The position numbers were made by a program, and so were the translations under genes. Below, piece by piece: positions 44,323 to 52,892 of a stretch of DNA of 64,000 nt; position 1 is the first letter of the stretch; each line of letters opens with the position of its first letter. Origin of the DNA: Chryseobacterium jejuense (GTDB lineage Bacteria; Bacteroidota; Bacteroidia; Flavobacteriales; Weeksellaceae); contig NZ_JAGIPR010000003.1 in assembly GCF_017877355.1 (NCBI RefSeq), positions 424,246-488,245 on the forward strand, in the 5' to 3' direction. Below the pieces are notes generated by a model, which had not been told where the DNA came from, ran no database searches, and saw only the letters and a program-made list of their open reading frames with translations.

Positions 44323-44874
44323 TTATTTTTTTGCTTTTTTCTTAGTTCCGTAAGCCGAAGTAGCGTTACTTGCACCTCCTTTTTTAATGACATCCTGATT
44401 GATACCGGATGCTTTGTCATACATGGCATACTTACCGTTTGTTCTTCCAAATACTTTATCAACCTGTTTTTGAGTTAAAAACTGTGATTTCCCCACATAT
44501 TTTCTGTTCTTATTGATGTATTGGATAAACTGTACGGTCGGTTGGCCATAGTTTTTTTCATAATGAAGTTCGATGATATCATTAGGAAGTTCTAATACAA
44601 TATTCTCTTCGGGAGCAGAGATAAAGCCGTCCATAATGAGTTTATAGAGTCCTGAAACGTCTCCGTTCAGATTTTGGAATGAAAAAGCTCGGATTGTATT
44701 CAGATTGCTGGTATTCAGATCCTGGTAATTGACAGTATACTTGTCTTCTTTTTTATATAAACCAACAGAATTGTCTTTGCCGATTTCCACCAAACTTTCA
44801 TTTTTCAACACTTTAATCTGAGAGAAAACTGAAATACCGAACATACATGTAATAAGTAGAATTATTTTTCTCAT
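44323..44874 (-). CDS. Secreted protein of unknown function
   Basis: The 183 residues start with a signal peptide (MRKIILLITCMFGISVFSQ). The mature part has beta strands (VLKNESLVEIGKDNSVGLY, YTVNYQDLN) and a helical middle (FLTQKQVDKVFGRTNG), then a Lys-rich tail (NATSAYGTKKKAKK). I do not recognise a family. The basic tail could bind membrane or peptidoglycan. It ends at a strong terminator just before gldA, so the genes are transcribed separately. It may be an uncharacterised periplasmic or surface protein. Confidence 0.6.
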   Translation of the reverse strand: MRKIILLITCMFGISVFSQIKVLKNESLVEIGKDNSVGLYKKEDKYTVNYQDLNTSNLNTIRAFSFQNLNGDVSGLYKLIMDGFISAPEENIVLELPNDIIELHYEKNYGQPTVQFIQYINKNRKYVGKSQFLTQKQVDKVFGRTNGKYAMYDKASGINQDVIKKGGASNATSAYGTKKKAKK

Positions 44875-45257
44875 GGAATGAATTTTAATGTTTTATAAAT
44901 TGGTGCACATAAACTTACAAATAAAACGGCTAAAAAGCAATTTTATTCGTTCTAGCAAAAATAATACTTTTTTTTAATATCTATGAGAAATGGACAGATA
45001 GGGAAAGGTTGTTTTTATTGTATGTAAGAGCCTGTAAAACAGCTTTTTATTTCTTTGTTATGGAAAATATCTCCACTTATGTTTATGATGAATTTAGGGA
45101 TGTAAAATTGTGTAATATGTTGAAAAACAGTATGAAGATAATTAATATGAAGATGTGTTTTCAAAAAATATTTAAAATAAATGTTAAAATGATAACTTGC
45201 AAGTGGAAATGTGAAAAGAATGTTTAAAGAATCAATCCATAAGGTATTAATAAACAG
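44875..45257. other. Gene-free stretch of 383 bases
   Basis: This is the divergent promoter side of the secreted-protein gene at 44323 and the 3' side of the LytTR gene. The short ATG frame at 45009-45227 has no family resemblance and atypical composition (Lys/Met/Cys-rich), so I do not call it. I see no RNA gene or repeat. Confidence 0.5.
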
Positions 45258-45953
45258 TTATAAAAGCCTGTTTTTTGAGAACGTGGATATAAAATGATCA
45301 AACTCCTGTTTGTAGCTTCTCCCCACGGGAATCTCATAGGCTCTGAGATGAATTTCATTATTGTTGAAAGCTGTAACGAATGCAGTATTGATGATAAACG
45401 ACCTATGAACTCTTATAAAACCTTTTGAGGCTAAAAGCAATTCCAGATCTGTAATTTTACTTTTTGAAATAAATTTTTCGTTGGTAGATAAAGTTATTTT
45501 GATATCATTTCCCTGACTTTCAATATAGATGATGTCTGTCAGAGACAGCTTCCGATGCATTCCTTCTGTTTTAAGAATGATAAAATCGTTTTTTGAATCA
45601 CCAATATTCCTCAATATGCGTTCTACAGATTTGAAAAAACGCTCAAAAGTGATGGGTTTCAAAAGATAATCCACAGCTTCTAGTTCAAAGCCTTCAATGG
45701 CAAATTCTCGGTAGGCAGTTGTAAAAATGGTTTTGGGCTTTTGAGAAAGTGATTTTAAAAAATCAATTCCGCTGAGATGAGGCATCTGAATGTCAAGAAA
45801 TATTAAATCCACAGTCTGATGTTGAAGGAGTTTATAAGCTTCAAGAGCATTTTCTGCTTTACCTGCCAGTTTTAAATGATCGATTTTGGAAATATGATTT
45901 TCCAGTAAGGTTGCCGCTAAAGGCTCGTCATCTACAATGATACAGCTAATCAT
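45258..45953 (-). CDS. LytTR family response regulator
   Basis: The 231 residues combine a receiver domain (acidic pair D8-D9, phospho-acceptor Asp54 in IFLDIQMPHLSG, Lys in LLKPITFERF) with a LytTR DNA-binding domain (from about 130, FIILKTEGMHRKLSLTDIIYIESQGNDIKI). LytTR regulators bind DNA with beta strands and often control surface or exopolysaccharide genes. The gene overlaps the kinase gene upstream by 8 bases, so both are co-translated. Its most likely targets in this window are not visible. Domain order and length are normal. Confidence 0.94.
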   Translation of the reverse strand: MISCIIVDDEPLAATLLENHISKIDHLKLAGKAENALEAYKLLQHQTVDLIFLDIQMPHLSGIDFLKSLSQKPKTIFTTAYREFAIEGFELEAVDYLLKPITFERFFKSVERILRNIGDSKNDFIILKTEGMHRKLSLTDIIYIESQGNDIKITLSTNEKFISKSKITDLELLLASKGFIRVHRSFIINTAFVTAFNNNEIHLRAYEIPVGRSYKQEFDHFISTFSKNRLL

Positions 45954-47016
45954 ATTGTGAAGGAGTGATTATTTCAACGTTAAAAATATTGTTTTCCGTG
46001 GAGATATGGAAGGTAAAATGTTCATGATAATGATATTCCAGCTGTTGCTTAATATTCTGAAGCCCGATTCCTTTTTCATTATGATCTGAAATATCACTAT
46101 AAGTATTTTCAATTCTGAAAACGGAGTGTCTTTCATTGGTTTCAACTTCTATTTTTATTTCTGTTCGCTCTGAACTCTTTCCAGCTCCATGTTTAAATGC
46201 ATTTTCCACAAGAGTAAGGTACAGTAATGGAGGAACAGAATTAGCAGAAATGAATACGATCTTCTTGGTTATTTTTAATCTCTCATTGGAATAGCGCAGG
46301 CTCTCTAGGGCAATATAATCATCAATAATGGAGAGTTCATCAGCAACAGCCACCCATTTTTTCTGCCCTTTGTATAGAATATAATCTAAAATAGCCGATA
46401 ACTGGCTGATGGATTGGGAGGTTCTATCTGAATTACTGATGGAAAGTGAGTAAATATTATTCAAGGTATTAAATAGAAAATGAGGATTAAGCTGAGCTTT
46501 GAGGGATTTCAGTTCAATCTCGGTTTTCTCTTTTTGGAGTTGTATGGCATTTTCTTTTTCATCCTTATATCGCATGAAAAACATCATCGAAATGAAGATA
46601 AAAGCCCCACTGATAATGGGAAAAGTATAATGAAGTAAAAGATAACGGATATCAGTTAAAATGCTGATCAGGCTGTCTTTGAATTCATTGATAAAAAGAG
46701 GTTCAGCAATATCAACAATAAAGATCCTGTTGGCTACGGAAATAATGTACAAACTTAGAATGAGATAGATTGAAAATTCAACATATTTTTTTCGGTCAAA
46801 AAAATAACGGATGAGAAAATAATAAATAAAATTAGCTCCCAGAATCTGAAAAATCCAGTGACAAAAGTTATAGATTACCAACTGTTTAAAGATTCCGCCA
46901 TTGTGGTCGTCGTACGTCTTTGCGATTCCAAACAAAAATAAGGCGATCCAGAAAAACAGCTGGAAGTATATATTTTGTCGACTATAGGTGGATGCTCCGA
47001 TTCTCATGATCCTCAA
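45946..47016 (-). CDS. LytS-type sensor histidine kinase
   Basis: The 356 residues include four membrane segments (about 16-31, 46-69, 82-101, 130-147), a short coiled region and a His_kinase (PF06580-type) domain with LKAQLNPHFLFNTLNNIYSL (phospho-acceptor His179) and an ATPase domain with ENAFKHGAG and GIGLQNIKQQLEYHY. No extracellular sensor domain of any size is visible, so the membrane segments themselves probably sense the signal. An alternative start at 47007 (MRIGAST) is possible. It overlaps the LytTR regulator gene by 8 bases, forming a two-component system. Confidence 0.93.
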   Translation of the reverse strand: MRIMRIGASTYSRQNIYFQLFFWIALFLFGIAKTYDDHNGGIFKQLVIYNFCHWIFQILGANFIYYFLIRYFFDRKKYVEFSIYLILSLYIISVANRIFIVDIAEPLFINEFKDSLISILTDIRYLLLHYTFPIISGAFIFISMMFFMRYKDEKENAIQLQKEKTEIELKSLKAQLNPHFLFNTLNNIYSLSISNSDRTSQSISQLSAILDYILYKGQKKWVAVADELSIIDDYIALESLRYSNERLKITKKIVFISANSVPPLLYLTLVENAFKHGAGKSSERTEIKIEVETNERHSVFRIENTYSDISDHNEKGIGLQNIKQQLEYHYHEHFTFHISTENNIFNVEIITPSQYD

Positions 47017-47193
47017 AAATAAAAAATCTTAAGATACAGCTGATCAATGTAATGTGAAATCTTATACAATAAGGATAAATAGCGACATTTAATGTTTGGA
47101 CTGCATATTTTACCATTGGCATCAGAATTCCTGTTTTCTGAACTTTCTGTTTAAAAGGACTCCTGTTTTTGATAAAATTTGCATTAAAAAAAT

Positions 47194-48312
47194 ATGATTA
47201 CAGAGCGTTCAGAAAGACTTTATGGATTGGATCATCTAAGAACATTGGCCATTGTACTGGTTTTACTTTTTCATTACAGGGCATTTAAACATCCTGAATG
47301 GATAGATGTTATAGGAAAATTTGGCTGGACGGGAGTTGATCTTTTCTTTGTACTAAGTGGTTTCCTGATTTCAGGACAGCTCTTTAAAGAGAGGGAAAGT
47401 AAATGGACAATAGATGTAAAGACATTTTATATCAAGCGTTTTTTCAGAATTATTCCTACTTATCTTTTTACTCTCTTTCTGTACTTTACTATTCCATTTT
47501 TCCGGGAGCGGGAAGCGTTACCTCCTTTGTGGAAATTTGTTACATTCACTCAGAATTACGGATTGGATGTGATCAATCAGGGAACATTTTCTCATGCGTG
47601 GTCTTTGTGTATTGAAGAGCAGTTTTACCTTATCCTTCCTTTGTTTCTTTTGGTTGTGATGTCTTCAAAACTATTTAAATACTTTGCTGTTTTGATTATC
47701 TTTTTCATTATGTTTTCTCTAATCATAAGACTTGTAATCTGGAATATATCTGTGGCAGGAATAGATCATAATTCTCTGGAATTCTGGCGTTCATGGTATA
47801 TGAAAATATATTATCCAACCTATACAAGATTAGATGGTTTGGGAATAGGAGTTCTTATCAGTTATTGCATGCAATATTCTTCAGGCTTTAAAAGTATGGT
47901 TCATCGCAACGGAAACAGGATTTTTCTGGTGGGGACACTCTTATTGAGTATTTCATTCTGGGTTTGTAATGAACAGGCTTCAGAGGCAGCATCTGTATTT
48001 GGGTTTACTCTGGTGGCAATAAGTTATGGTTTTATTGTTTTATCTGCTGTTTCAGCATCATCGTTCCTTTCAAAGAGTAAATCCTATATTACGGCTGAGC
48101 TGGCAGCTTTGTCTTATGCTGTTTATCTTTCCCACAAAGGAATTATTCATATTGTCCAGACTCTTTTTGAACGATTTGATCTCGAAACTTCAGATACCGT
48201 ATGTTTGATATTTTGTTTAATGGGATGTCTTATAATAGCTTTGGTATACAGGATTTTAATTGAAAAGCCTTTTGCATGGATTAAAGACAAAATTTTAAAG
48301 CCTAGGAAATAA
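47194..48312 (+). CDS. Acyltransferase family 3 membrane protein (OafA/YrhL-like)
   Basis: The 372 residues start with RLYGLDHLRTLAIVLVLLFHY, the family opening in which the histidine after LF is catalytic. WTGVDLFFVLSGFLISGQLFKE, SHAWSLCIEEQFYLILPLFLL and a final LAALSYAVYLSHKGIIH follow, with about ten membrane segments. Members acetylate or succinylate lipopolysaccharide, capsule or other surface glycans by transferring acyl groups across the membrane. The target here is unknown. The gene is divergent from the LytS/LytTR pair, so co-regulation is conceivable. It converges with a small membrane protein gene (7-base gap). Confidence 0.93.
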   Translation: MITERSERLYGLDHLRTLAIVLVLLFHYRAFKHPEWIDVIGKFGWTGVDLFFVLSGFLISGQLFKERESKWTIDVKTFYIKRFFRIIPTYLFTLFLYFTIPFFREREALPPLWKFVTFTQNYGLDVINQGTFSHAWSLCIEEQFYLILPLFLLVVMSSKLFKYFAVLIIFFIMFSLIIRLVIWNISVAGIDHNSLEFWRSWYMKIYYPTYTRLDGLGIGVLISYCMQYSSGFKSMVHRNGNRIFLVGTLLLSISFWVCNEQASEAASVFGFTLVAISYGFIVLSAVSASSFLSKSKSYITAELAALSYAVYLSHKGIIHIVQTLFERFDLETSDTVCLIFCLMGCLIIALVYRILIEKPFAWIKDKILKPRK

Positions 48313-48319
48313 ATACCTT

Positions 48320-48532
48320 TTACTTTATAGGTTGGTTGAGTTCTTCATCTGGTAGAGCAAGCCTGTCTCTTCCTCTTTCAAATCCTTGAATAAACCAATA
48401 AATGATTAAGGAGAAGACAATGATGATAGTCAATACAGACCATACAACTTTTTGAAGCTTTGAGATCTTTAATCTGGAAATAAAGAAAACAATCAGGGCA
48501 ATTACTATAAAAATAATGAAGGATATTCCCAT
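48320..48532 (-). CDS. Small membrane protein of unknown function
   Basis: From the ATG at 48532 (MGISFIIFIVIALIVFFISRLK) the product has 70 residues; the longer frame from 48598 adds 22 doubtful residues. Two membrane segments are separated by a basic turn (SRLKISKLQK): the first at about 3-18, the second VWSVLTIIIVFSLIIYWFIQGF. The tail is acidic (ALPDEELNQP). I do not recognise the family. The gene converges closely with the acyltransferase gene. Confidence 0.5.
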   Translation of the reverse strand: MGISFIIFIVIALIVFFISRLKISKLQKVVWSVLTIIIVFSLIIYWFIQGFERGRDRLALPDEELNQPIK

Positions 48533-48732
48533 TTGTATCACTATATTTTGAAAAGATACGAAAAGGAAGTAGAAATATTTTTGTAAATGAAACAACATTG
48601 ATAGTTTGAATTCATTCTACAATCTTCGAGCCCCCGTGTACTCCAATAAAATATCCTATAGAGATCACTGAATAAGCAGATGTTTGTGTAAAAAAAAGGG
48701 CTTAATATCCAAGATCAGCGAGAGAAAAACAA

Positions 48733-48764
48733 AAAGGTAGCTCTCAGAAATACAGGCTACCTTT
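48733..48764 (-). terminator. Terminator for the serine hydrolase operon
   Basis: AAAGGTAGC (48733-48741) pairs perfectly with GCTACCTTT (48756-48764). On the minus strand it is followed by TTGTTTTTC. It lies 28 bases past the hydrolase stop. Confidence 0.7.
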
Positions 48765-48791
48765 ATACATTTCAGTTGTATAGGAAAAGAA

Positions 48792-49829
48792 CTATTTGAA
48801 AGTAATGTTTTTCAATACTATATTTTTGATGGCAGCTTCCTGAAAACTCCAATATTCACTGTTTTTAGGCATTTGGTTTTCAAGAATGATCAGACTTGTG
48901 TCTGTAGATGGGAAATACGCATTAAGGCATGTAAAGCCATCACCAAGACCTGTTACTGCATAATAATCAAGCCCAGATTCCTTGATGAATCTTATATTAT
49001 ACCCGAATCCCATATTTTCCTTGCCAAAAACATTATGTTGGGAAGATGTAGACGGTGTCAGGATCAACTTTTGATACTTAGGAGAAAGAAGTTTCCCTTT
49101 AAACAATGCCTGGTCCCACTTTGCAAGATCCTCCACAGTAGAAACAACTCCAGCTGCAGAAGCTATACCATCATTTAAAAATGAACTTTCCACTTTTTCG
49201 AATTGGTTATGCTCACTTCTATAACCAGGAACTAGAGCCTGATTATTTTTACTGTTATAAATAAACGTTTTCTCCATCTTTAGCTTTTTGAAAAGAGAGT
49301 TGGCGAGTTCTGTGAAGGTTTTGCCGGTTGTATTTTGAAGAATTTCTCCCAGGAGCATATAGGATAGATTCCCATATTTGAACTGTGATCCGGCTTTAAA
49401 AGCAACAGGTTTTTCTATATCTACAATACCATGGGTGTGGTTCAGAAGATTGTGTATGGTTACGGTATCCGACCAGGATTGAGTAAGTGAAGGAAGATAT
49501 TTTTTTATCGGAGTCTGAAGATCAAGTTTCCCCTGTTCAGCAGCCTGTAAGATCAAAACAGCAGTAATCTGCTTTGAGTTCGACATCACTTCAAACTGAT
49601 CGTCGGTTTTTAGAGTAACTTTTTTTTCGAAATTCTTATATCCATTAGCTTTTAGGAATTTTACTTTTCCATTTTGTGAGACCAAAACCACTCCGTTGAA
49701 CTTCAGAGGGGTAGAAGTCGTCATGATACTGTCAATTTTTTTTAAATAAAAATTGTTTTTCTGTGCTTTTAAAGCAACAGACAGCAATACGGTAATTGCC
49801 AGTGTAAAAGATAGTTTTGTCTTGGTCAT
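48792..49829 (-). CDS. Serine hydrolase (class C beta-lactamase-like/penicillin-binding fold)
   Basis: From the ATG at 49829 (MTKTKLSFTLAITVLLSVALKAQ signal) the protein has 345 residues. The motifs are S83-N-S-K86 (SxxK) and Y152-G-N154 (YxN). The LLNHTHGIVDIEKP before YxN and the later AAGVVSTVEDLAKWDQALFKG are typical of periplasmic beta-lactamase-family hydrolases that act as esterases or peptidases. It lies 4 bases after the class A beta-lactamase gene, so the two are one operon. Whether it hydrolyses beta-lactams cannot be told from the sequence. An upstream in-frame ATG at 49973 overlaps the lactamase gene and is rejected. Confidence 0.88.
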   Translation of the reverse strand: MTKTKLSFTLAITVLLSVALKAQKNNFYLKKIDSIMTTSTPLKFNGVVLVSQNGKVKFLKANGYKNFEKKVTLKTDDQFEVMSNSKQITAVLILQAAEQGKLDLQTPIKKYLPSLTQSWSDTVTIHNLLNHTHGIVDIEKPVAFKAGSQFKYGNLSYMLLGEILQNTTGKTFTELANSLFKKLKMEKTFIYNSKNNQALVPGYRSEHNQFEKVESSFLNDGIASAAGVVSTVEDLAKWDQALFKGKLLSPKYQKLILTPSTSSQHNVFGKENMGFGYNIRFIKESGLDYYAVTGLGDGFTCLNAYFPSTDTSLIILENQMPKNSEYWSFQEAAIKNIVLKNITFK

Positions 49830-49833
49830 GGAT

Positions 49834-50724
49834 TTATTTCTTGTTATAGTAGTCATATGTTGCTTTGGCAATATCTGCGATGATGGCTTCTGAGTTGTCA
49901 ACTGTTTCATAGGTGTCATGTACAAAAACAGCAATGTATATTCTTTTTTTATCTGAAAGTTCGATAATTCCATAATCGTTAACAGCTCCTGTCATTCCTG
50001 CTTTATTGGTGAATGAGGTTCCGGTACGATGGGCAACTTTAACATCTTTGGGGAGCTTGCCTTTAAGTCTTTTGATTCCGGTAGCATTATTCAGCATGGC
50101 TGTATAGAGCCATTTTGTATGTTCTTTATTCAGTATTTTCCGGGTGTAGAATGCTTCAAGCAATTTGATGGCTTCATTGGGAGTTATTTTATTCACAAAC
50201 TGAGATTGCCAGTCTTTATGCATGTCCTCTTCATTATTTTGAATGATAACACTTTTATTGTTGATGAACTTTTGAACGGATTCAGGGCCGCCGATCAGTC
50301 TCAGCAGAATATCCGTCAGGTTATTATCACTGTAGGAAACCATCCATTTCATTGCTTCCTCCAGACTGATCTCAATATTACCTTCAGGATGTTCTTTTTT
50401 GAAGGGACTCCATGTATCTTCTAAAAGTTCCTCTTTTTTGATGAATAGTTTTTGCTGTAAAGAAAGCTCTCCTTTTTCTATTTTATGCAGAACCGTTAAA
50501 GCGATAGGAAACTTTACAGTGCTGAGCATGGGATAAAGCTTATTGCCATTGATTTGAGTGATTTTCTTTTTATAAGGTCCTATAATTGAAATTCCTATGT
50601 CGGATTTCTTATTTGAAATAATAGATTGAAGTGTTTTTGTTAAGTCCGGATATATTTTCGTTTGTGAGAAAAGCGGCAAACTTAAAAAAAGTAGGAATAG
50701 TGTGAAAATAGTTTCTTTCCTCAT
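49834..50724 (-). CDS. Class A beta-lactamase (subclass A2, CGA/CIA/CME-like)
   Basis: This periplasmic enzyme hydrolyses the beta-lactam ring. The 296 residues contain a signal peptide (LSLPLFSQ), S68-T-V-K71, S132-D-N134, the omega-loop glutamate in NNEEDMHKDW near 165-166, and R233-T-G in place of KTG. The general layout (KKEELLEDTWSPFKKEHPEGN, LRLIGGPESVQKFI) matches the subclass A2 enzymes found in the chromosomes of Chryseobacterium and Elizabethkingia. No mobile element or regulator of the AmpR type is adjacent, and the gene reads as resident. A -7 element (50760-50767) lies upstream. The Lys-to-Arg change at 233 is known in several active class A enzymes, so activity is likely. Confidence 0.92.
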   Translation of the reverse strand: MRKETIFTLFLLFLSLPLFSQTKIYPDLTKTLQSIISNKKSDIGISIIGPYKKKITQINGNKLYPMLSTVKFPIALTVLHKIEKGELSLQQKLFIKKEELLEDTWSPFKKEHPEGNIEISLEEAMKWMVSYSDNNLTDILLRLIGGPESVQKFINNKSVIIQNNEEDMHKDWQSQFVNKITPNEAIKLLEAFYTRKILNKEHTKWLYTAMLNNATGIKRLKGKLPKDVKVAHRTGTSFTNKAGMTGAVNDYGIIELSDKKRIYIAVFVHDTYETVDNSEAIIADIAKATYDYYNKK

Positions 50725-50759
50725 GCTGAACAGGGTTGTTTTGATTGGTTTCTTAGTAC

Positions 50760-50767
50760 CAAATATA
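50760..50767 (-). promoter_or_regulatory. -7 element for the beta-lactamase operon
   Basis: TATATTTG on the minus strand matches TAnnTTTG and lies 36 bases before the ATG at 50724. No good TTG box at 19 bases is visible. Confidence 0.5.
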
Positions 50768-50907
50768 TGTATTTTCAGTATTGCTTTTGGTCAGGAATCA
50801 GTATTTTTATTGATGAATGAATATTTCATGTATTCTCATCTGTATGACGTTTTGGATAACAAGATTATTATGCTTTTGGAGTATCAATGCCAGTGAGACA
50901 TTTGAGT

Positions 50908-50938
50908 AAAAAACCTCCGTTTTTAACGGAGGTTTTTT
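50908..50938. terminator. Terminator for the secreted-protein pair at 51025-52892
   Basis: A 14-base arm starting AAAAAACCTCCGTT (50908-50921) pairs with AACGGAGGTTTTTT (50925-50938) around three T. It works on either strand; the nearest stop is that of the minus-strand gene at 51025. Confidence 0.8.
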
Positions 50939-51024
50939 ATGAGAATAAAATTGAATCTAAAGAATTCCTCGGAGCTTTGCCTTGGAGATTATGTATTCAC
51001 AAGCTCTAAGTATATACTACTGTT

Positions 51025-51582
51025 CTAGTGTATTGTGACTGGAAATGTACATGATGTTCCACCATTTGTCAGTGTGAAATTTGAATTTCCTGAAGCAGAA
51101 GGAGTTCCAACTGCTTCCAGAGTAAATTCTACATTTCCAGAGTTTACACTTTGTGCTCCTATGAACCTTATCCCATTTTGTGTGCCTGTTTGTAAACTTA
51201 CACTACCCGGCTCTGTTACATTCAGTGTAATTTGGATATATCCCGAAGCGGGTTGATTAACATTTAAAAAAGAAAAATCCCTAACAGTAGAGCAGTTGAT
51301 CGTAAAAACAGCAGACTTTATGCTTTGAAATGTTTTCCACTGCTCTCCGTTCCAGAAATTGACTCGTTTAGTATCTGTATTCATAATCCACATGCTGCTT
51401 TCAGAATTTCCTAAATTCATTGAATTTCTAGTCACGTTATTTATCAGCGGGAATAATACTCCTTTATTTTTAGATTCAATGTCAAGTATCGATTTTGTAT
51501 TAGGAGAACTTACACCAATGCCTATTTGTCCTTTTAAGAATACAATCCCTATAATGCTAAATATTAATAAAAATTTTTTCAT
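51025..51582 (-). CDS. Secreted protein, VGINT-type N-terminus with an Ig-like domain
   Basis: The 185 residues start with a signal peptide; the mature part begins QIGIGVSSPNTKSILDIESKNKGVLFP and continues through MWIMNTDTKRVNFWNGEQWKTF, the same scaffold as the larger protein encoded just upstream. The C-terminal part (AVFTINCSTV to TSCTFPVTIH) is a beta sandwich with two cysteines, matching the domain at about 105-205 of the neighbour. The gene lies 11 bases after that larger gene and is a shortened paralogue. Function is unknown; a surface fibre or a partner of the larger protein is plausible. Confidence 0.65.
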   Translation of the reverse strand: MKKFLLIFSIIGIVFLKGQIGIGVSSPNTKSILDIESKNKGVLFPLINNVTRNSMNLGNSESSMWIMNTDTKRVNFWNGEQWKTFQSIKSAVFTINCSTVRDFSFLNVNQPASGYIQITLNVTEPGSVSLQTGTQNGIRFIGAQSVNSGNVEFTLEAVGTPSASGNSNFTLTNGGTSCTFPVTIH

Positions 51583-51593
51583 ATAGATACATT

Positions 51594-52892
51594 TTATTTT
51601 ATAGGTCCTTTTTTAATAGCCCACTCGAAGATGTTCATATATAACTTTCCAAATATATTAGATGCAGTTAAAGTTGAGTTTCCAGCCCAATCTATATTTC
51701 CTAATACAATGCTATTGTCTTTCATTATAATCAAAGATACATTACTGTTGGCCCCTGTTCCTGTAGCAAGAATCTTTCCTCCACCCAAAACTGCTGATTG
51801 ATTGGCGCCAGAACTTGCAGAAGGAAATCCTAATGATCTCAAATCACCAAAGCTACCATTGAGGGGAATTTCATTTTGATTAGTAAATGTGCCAGCTTGA
51901 TTTCCATAGTATGGTGTAGCAAATCCTAACATATTTGCAAAAATTGCGTGCTCATTATCGTCTGCATGAAAAATAGCAATACCTTTTTTATTGTCAATCC
52001 AGGCTTTAATGGCTTGTATTTTATCATTATTTAAACGCCAATCATTAGTGGATGGCCATCCACACCATAAAATATCTGCAGAATTCAGTTTACTGATAAA
52101 ACTAGCCAGACTTTCAGTAGAAGTACCTTGTGTAAAATTGAATCCTGCAATTTTTATTGTACCGCTTGGAGAAAAATTAGACGCTAAAGCAGCTCGTAGA
52201 TTAGTTGTGAATGAACTATTTGTTGAACCAAGTGCAGAATTCCAATACTCTGGAAGAAGACTCATGACTGTATACGTTTTTGTAGAGCGTTCAATGATTT
52301 TTACGCTGACAGAGCAAGTGGAAGAAGGTGTTTGGGTATCATTGAAAGTAAAAAGAGCATTATTGTTGGGCTGTGTTGGTGTTCCCGTAGCTGTCAATCT
52401 TATTAATTGGGGGCCTGCAGCTGTAATTATTCCTGAACCGGAATAACTCACCCCAGAAACAGTATTACTTTGTATGCTCCATGTTCCAGTGGAAGAAGCA
52501 TTTATTTCCAAAGTAATAACAGAGTTTGCAGGCTCTCCAACAACGAGATCGGAAGATAAGGAAGCTGTATTGCAATTAATACTGAAGTTACTTTTCCCAT
52601 CAGTATTTCCACAGGTATCATACCATAATGTACCGTTCCATATGTTGTAACACTTAGTACTGGTATTAAATATAGTTAATCCAGTTTCAGCTGCTCCAAT
52701 CGATACAATATTGTCCCTTTCATTGGTTGTAAGTCTGGGAAGTAAAACACCTTTATTGGAGGACACAATATCTAATATTGAATTGGGATTAGGAGAAGGT
52801 GTATTTATACCAACTTGACTATTGAGGATACAATAAAATAAGCTAATGAATATTGTCATCAGCTTTCTTGTTAATTTAACTTTTGATTTCAT
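51594..52892 (-). CDS. Secreted protein with VGINT-type N-terminus, Ig-like domain and amidotransferase-like domain
   Basis: The 432 residues have three parts. The N-terminus (QVGINTPSPNPNSILDIVS) and the phrase IFNTSTKCYNIWNGTLWYDTCG are shared with the smaller neighbour. An Ig-like domain with two cysteines (FSINCNTA to SSTCSVSVKI) is followed, after residue ~210, by a domain resembling ThuA/class I amidotransferase-like folds (IKIAGFNFTQG, ADILWCGWPSTNDWRL, AIKAWIDNKKGIAIFHADD, SLGFPSASSG, NIFEWAIKKG). No catalytic Cys in the usual nucleophile elbow is obvious, so it may bind a sugar or be catalytically dead. It is probably the first gene of a two-gene operon. Confidence 0.65.
   Translation of the reverse strand: MKSKVKLTRKLMTIFISLFYCILNSQVGINTPSPNPNSILDIVSSNKGVLLPRLTTNERDNIVSIGAAETGLTIFNTSTKCYNIWNGTLWYDTCGNTDGKSNFSINCNTASLSSDLVVGEPANSVITLEINASSTGTWSIQSNTVSGVSYSGSGIITAAGPQLIRLTATGTPTQPNNNALFTFNDTQTPSSTCSVSVKIIERSTKTYTVMSLLPEYWNSALGSTNSSFTTNLRAALASNFSPSGTIKIAGFNFTQGTSTESLASFISKLNSADILWCGWPSTNDWRLNNDKIQAIKAWIDNKKGIAIFHADDNEHAIFANMLGFATPYYGNQAGTFTNQNEIPLNGSFGDLRSLGFPSASSGANQSAVLGGGKILATGTGANSNVSLIIMKDNSIVLGNIDWAGNSTLTASNIFGKLYMNIFEWAIKKGPIK

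Noticed and set aside
45009..45227. 72-codon frame in the 44.9-45.3 kb gap
   Set aside because: Composition is odd (many Met, Lys, Cys, no signal peptide or fold), no promoter motif precedes it at a sensible distance, and it resembles nothing known. A chance frame is more likely.
50702..50896. 64-codon plus-strand frame upstream of the beta-lactamase gene
   Set aside because: It covers the lactamase promoter region and has no recognisable features beyond chance hydrophobic residues; a start site antisense to the lactamase is not supported.
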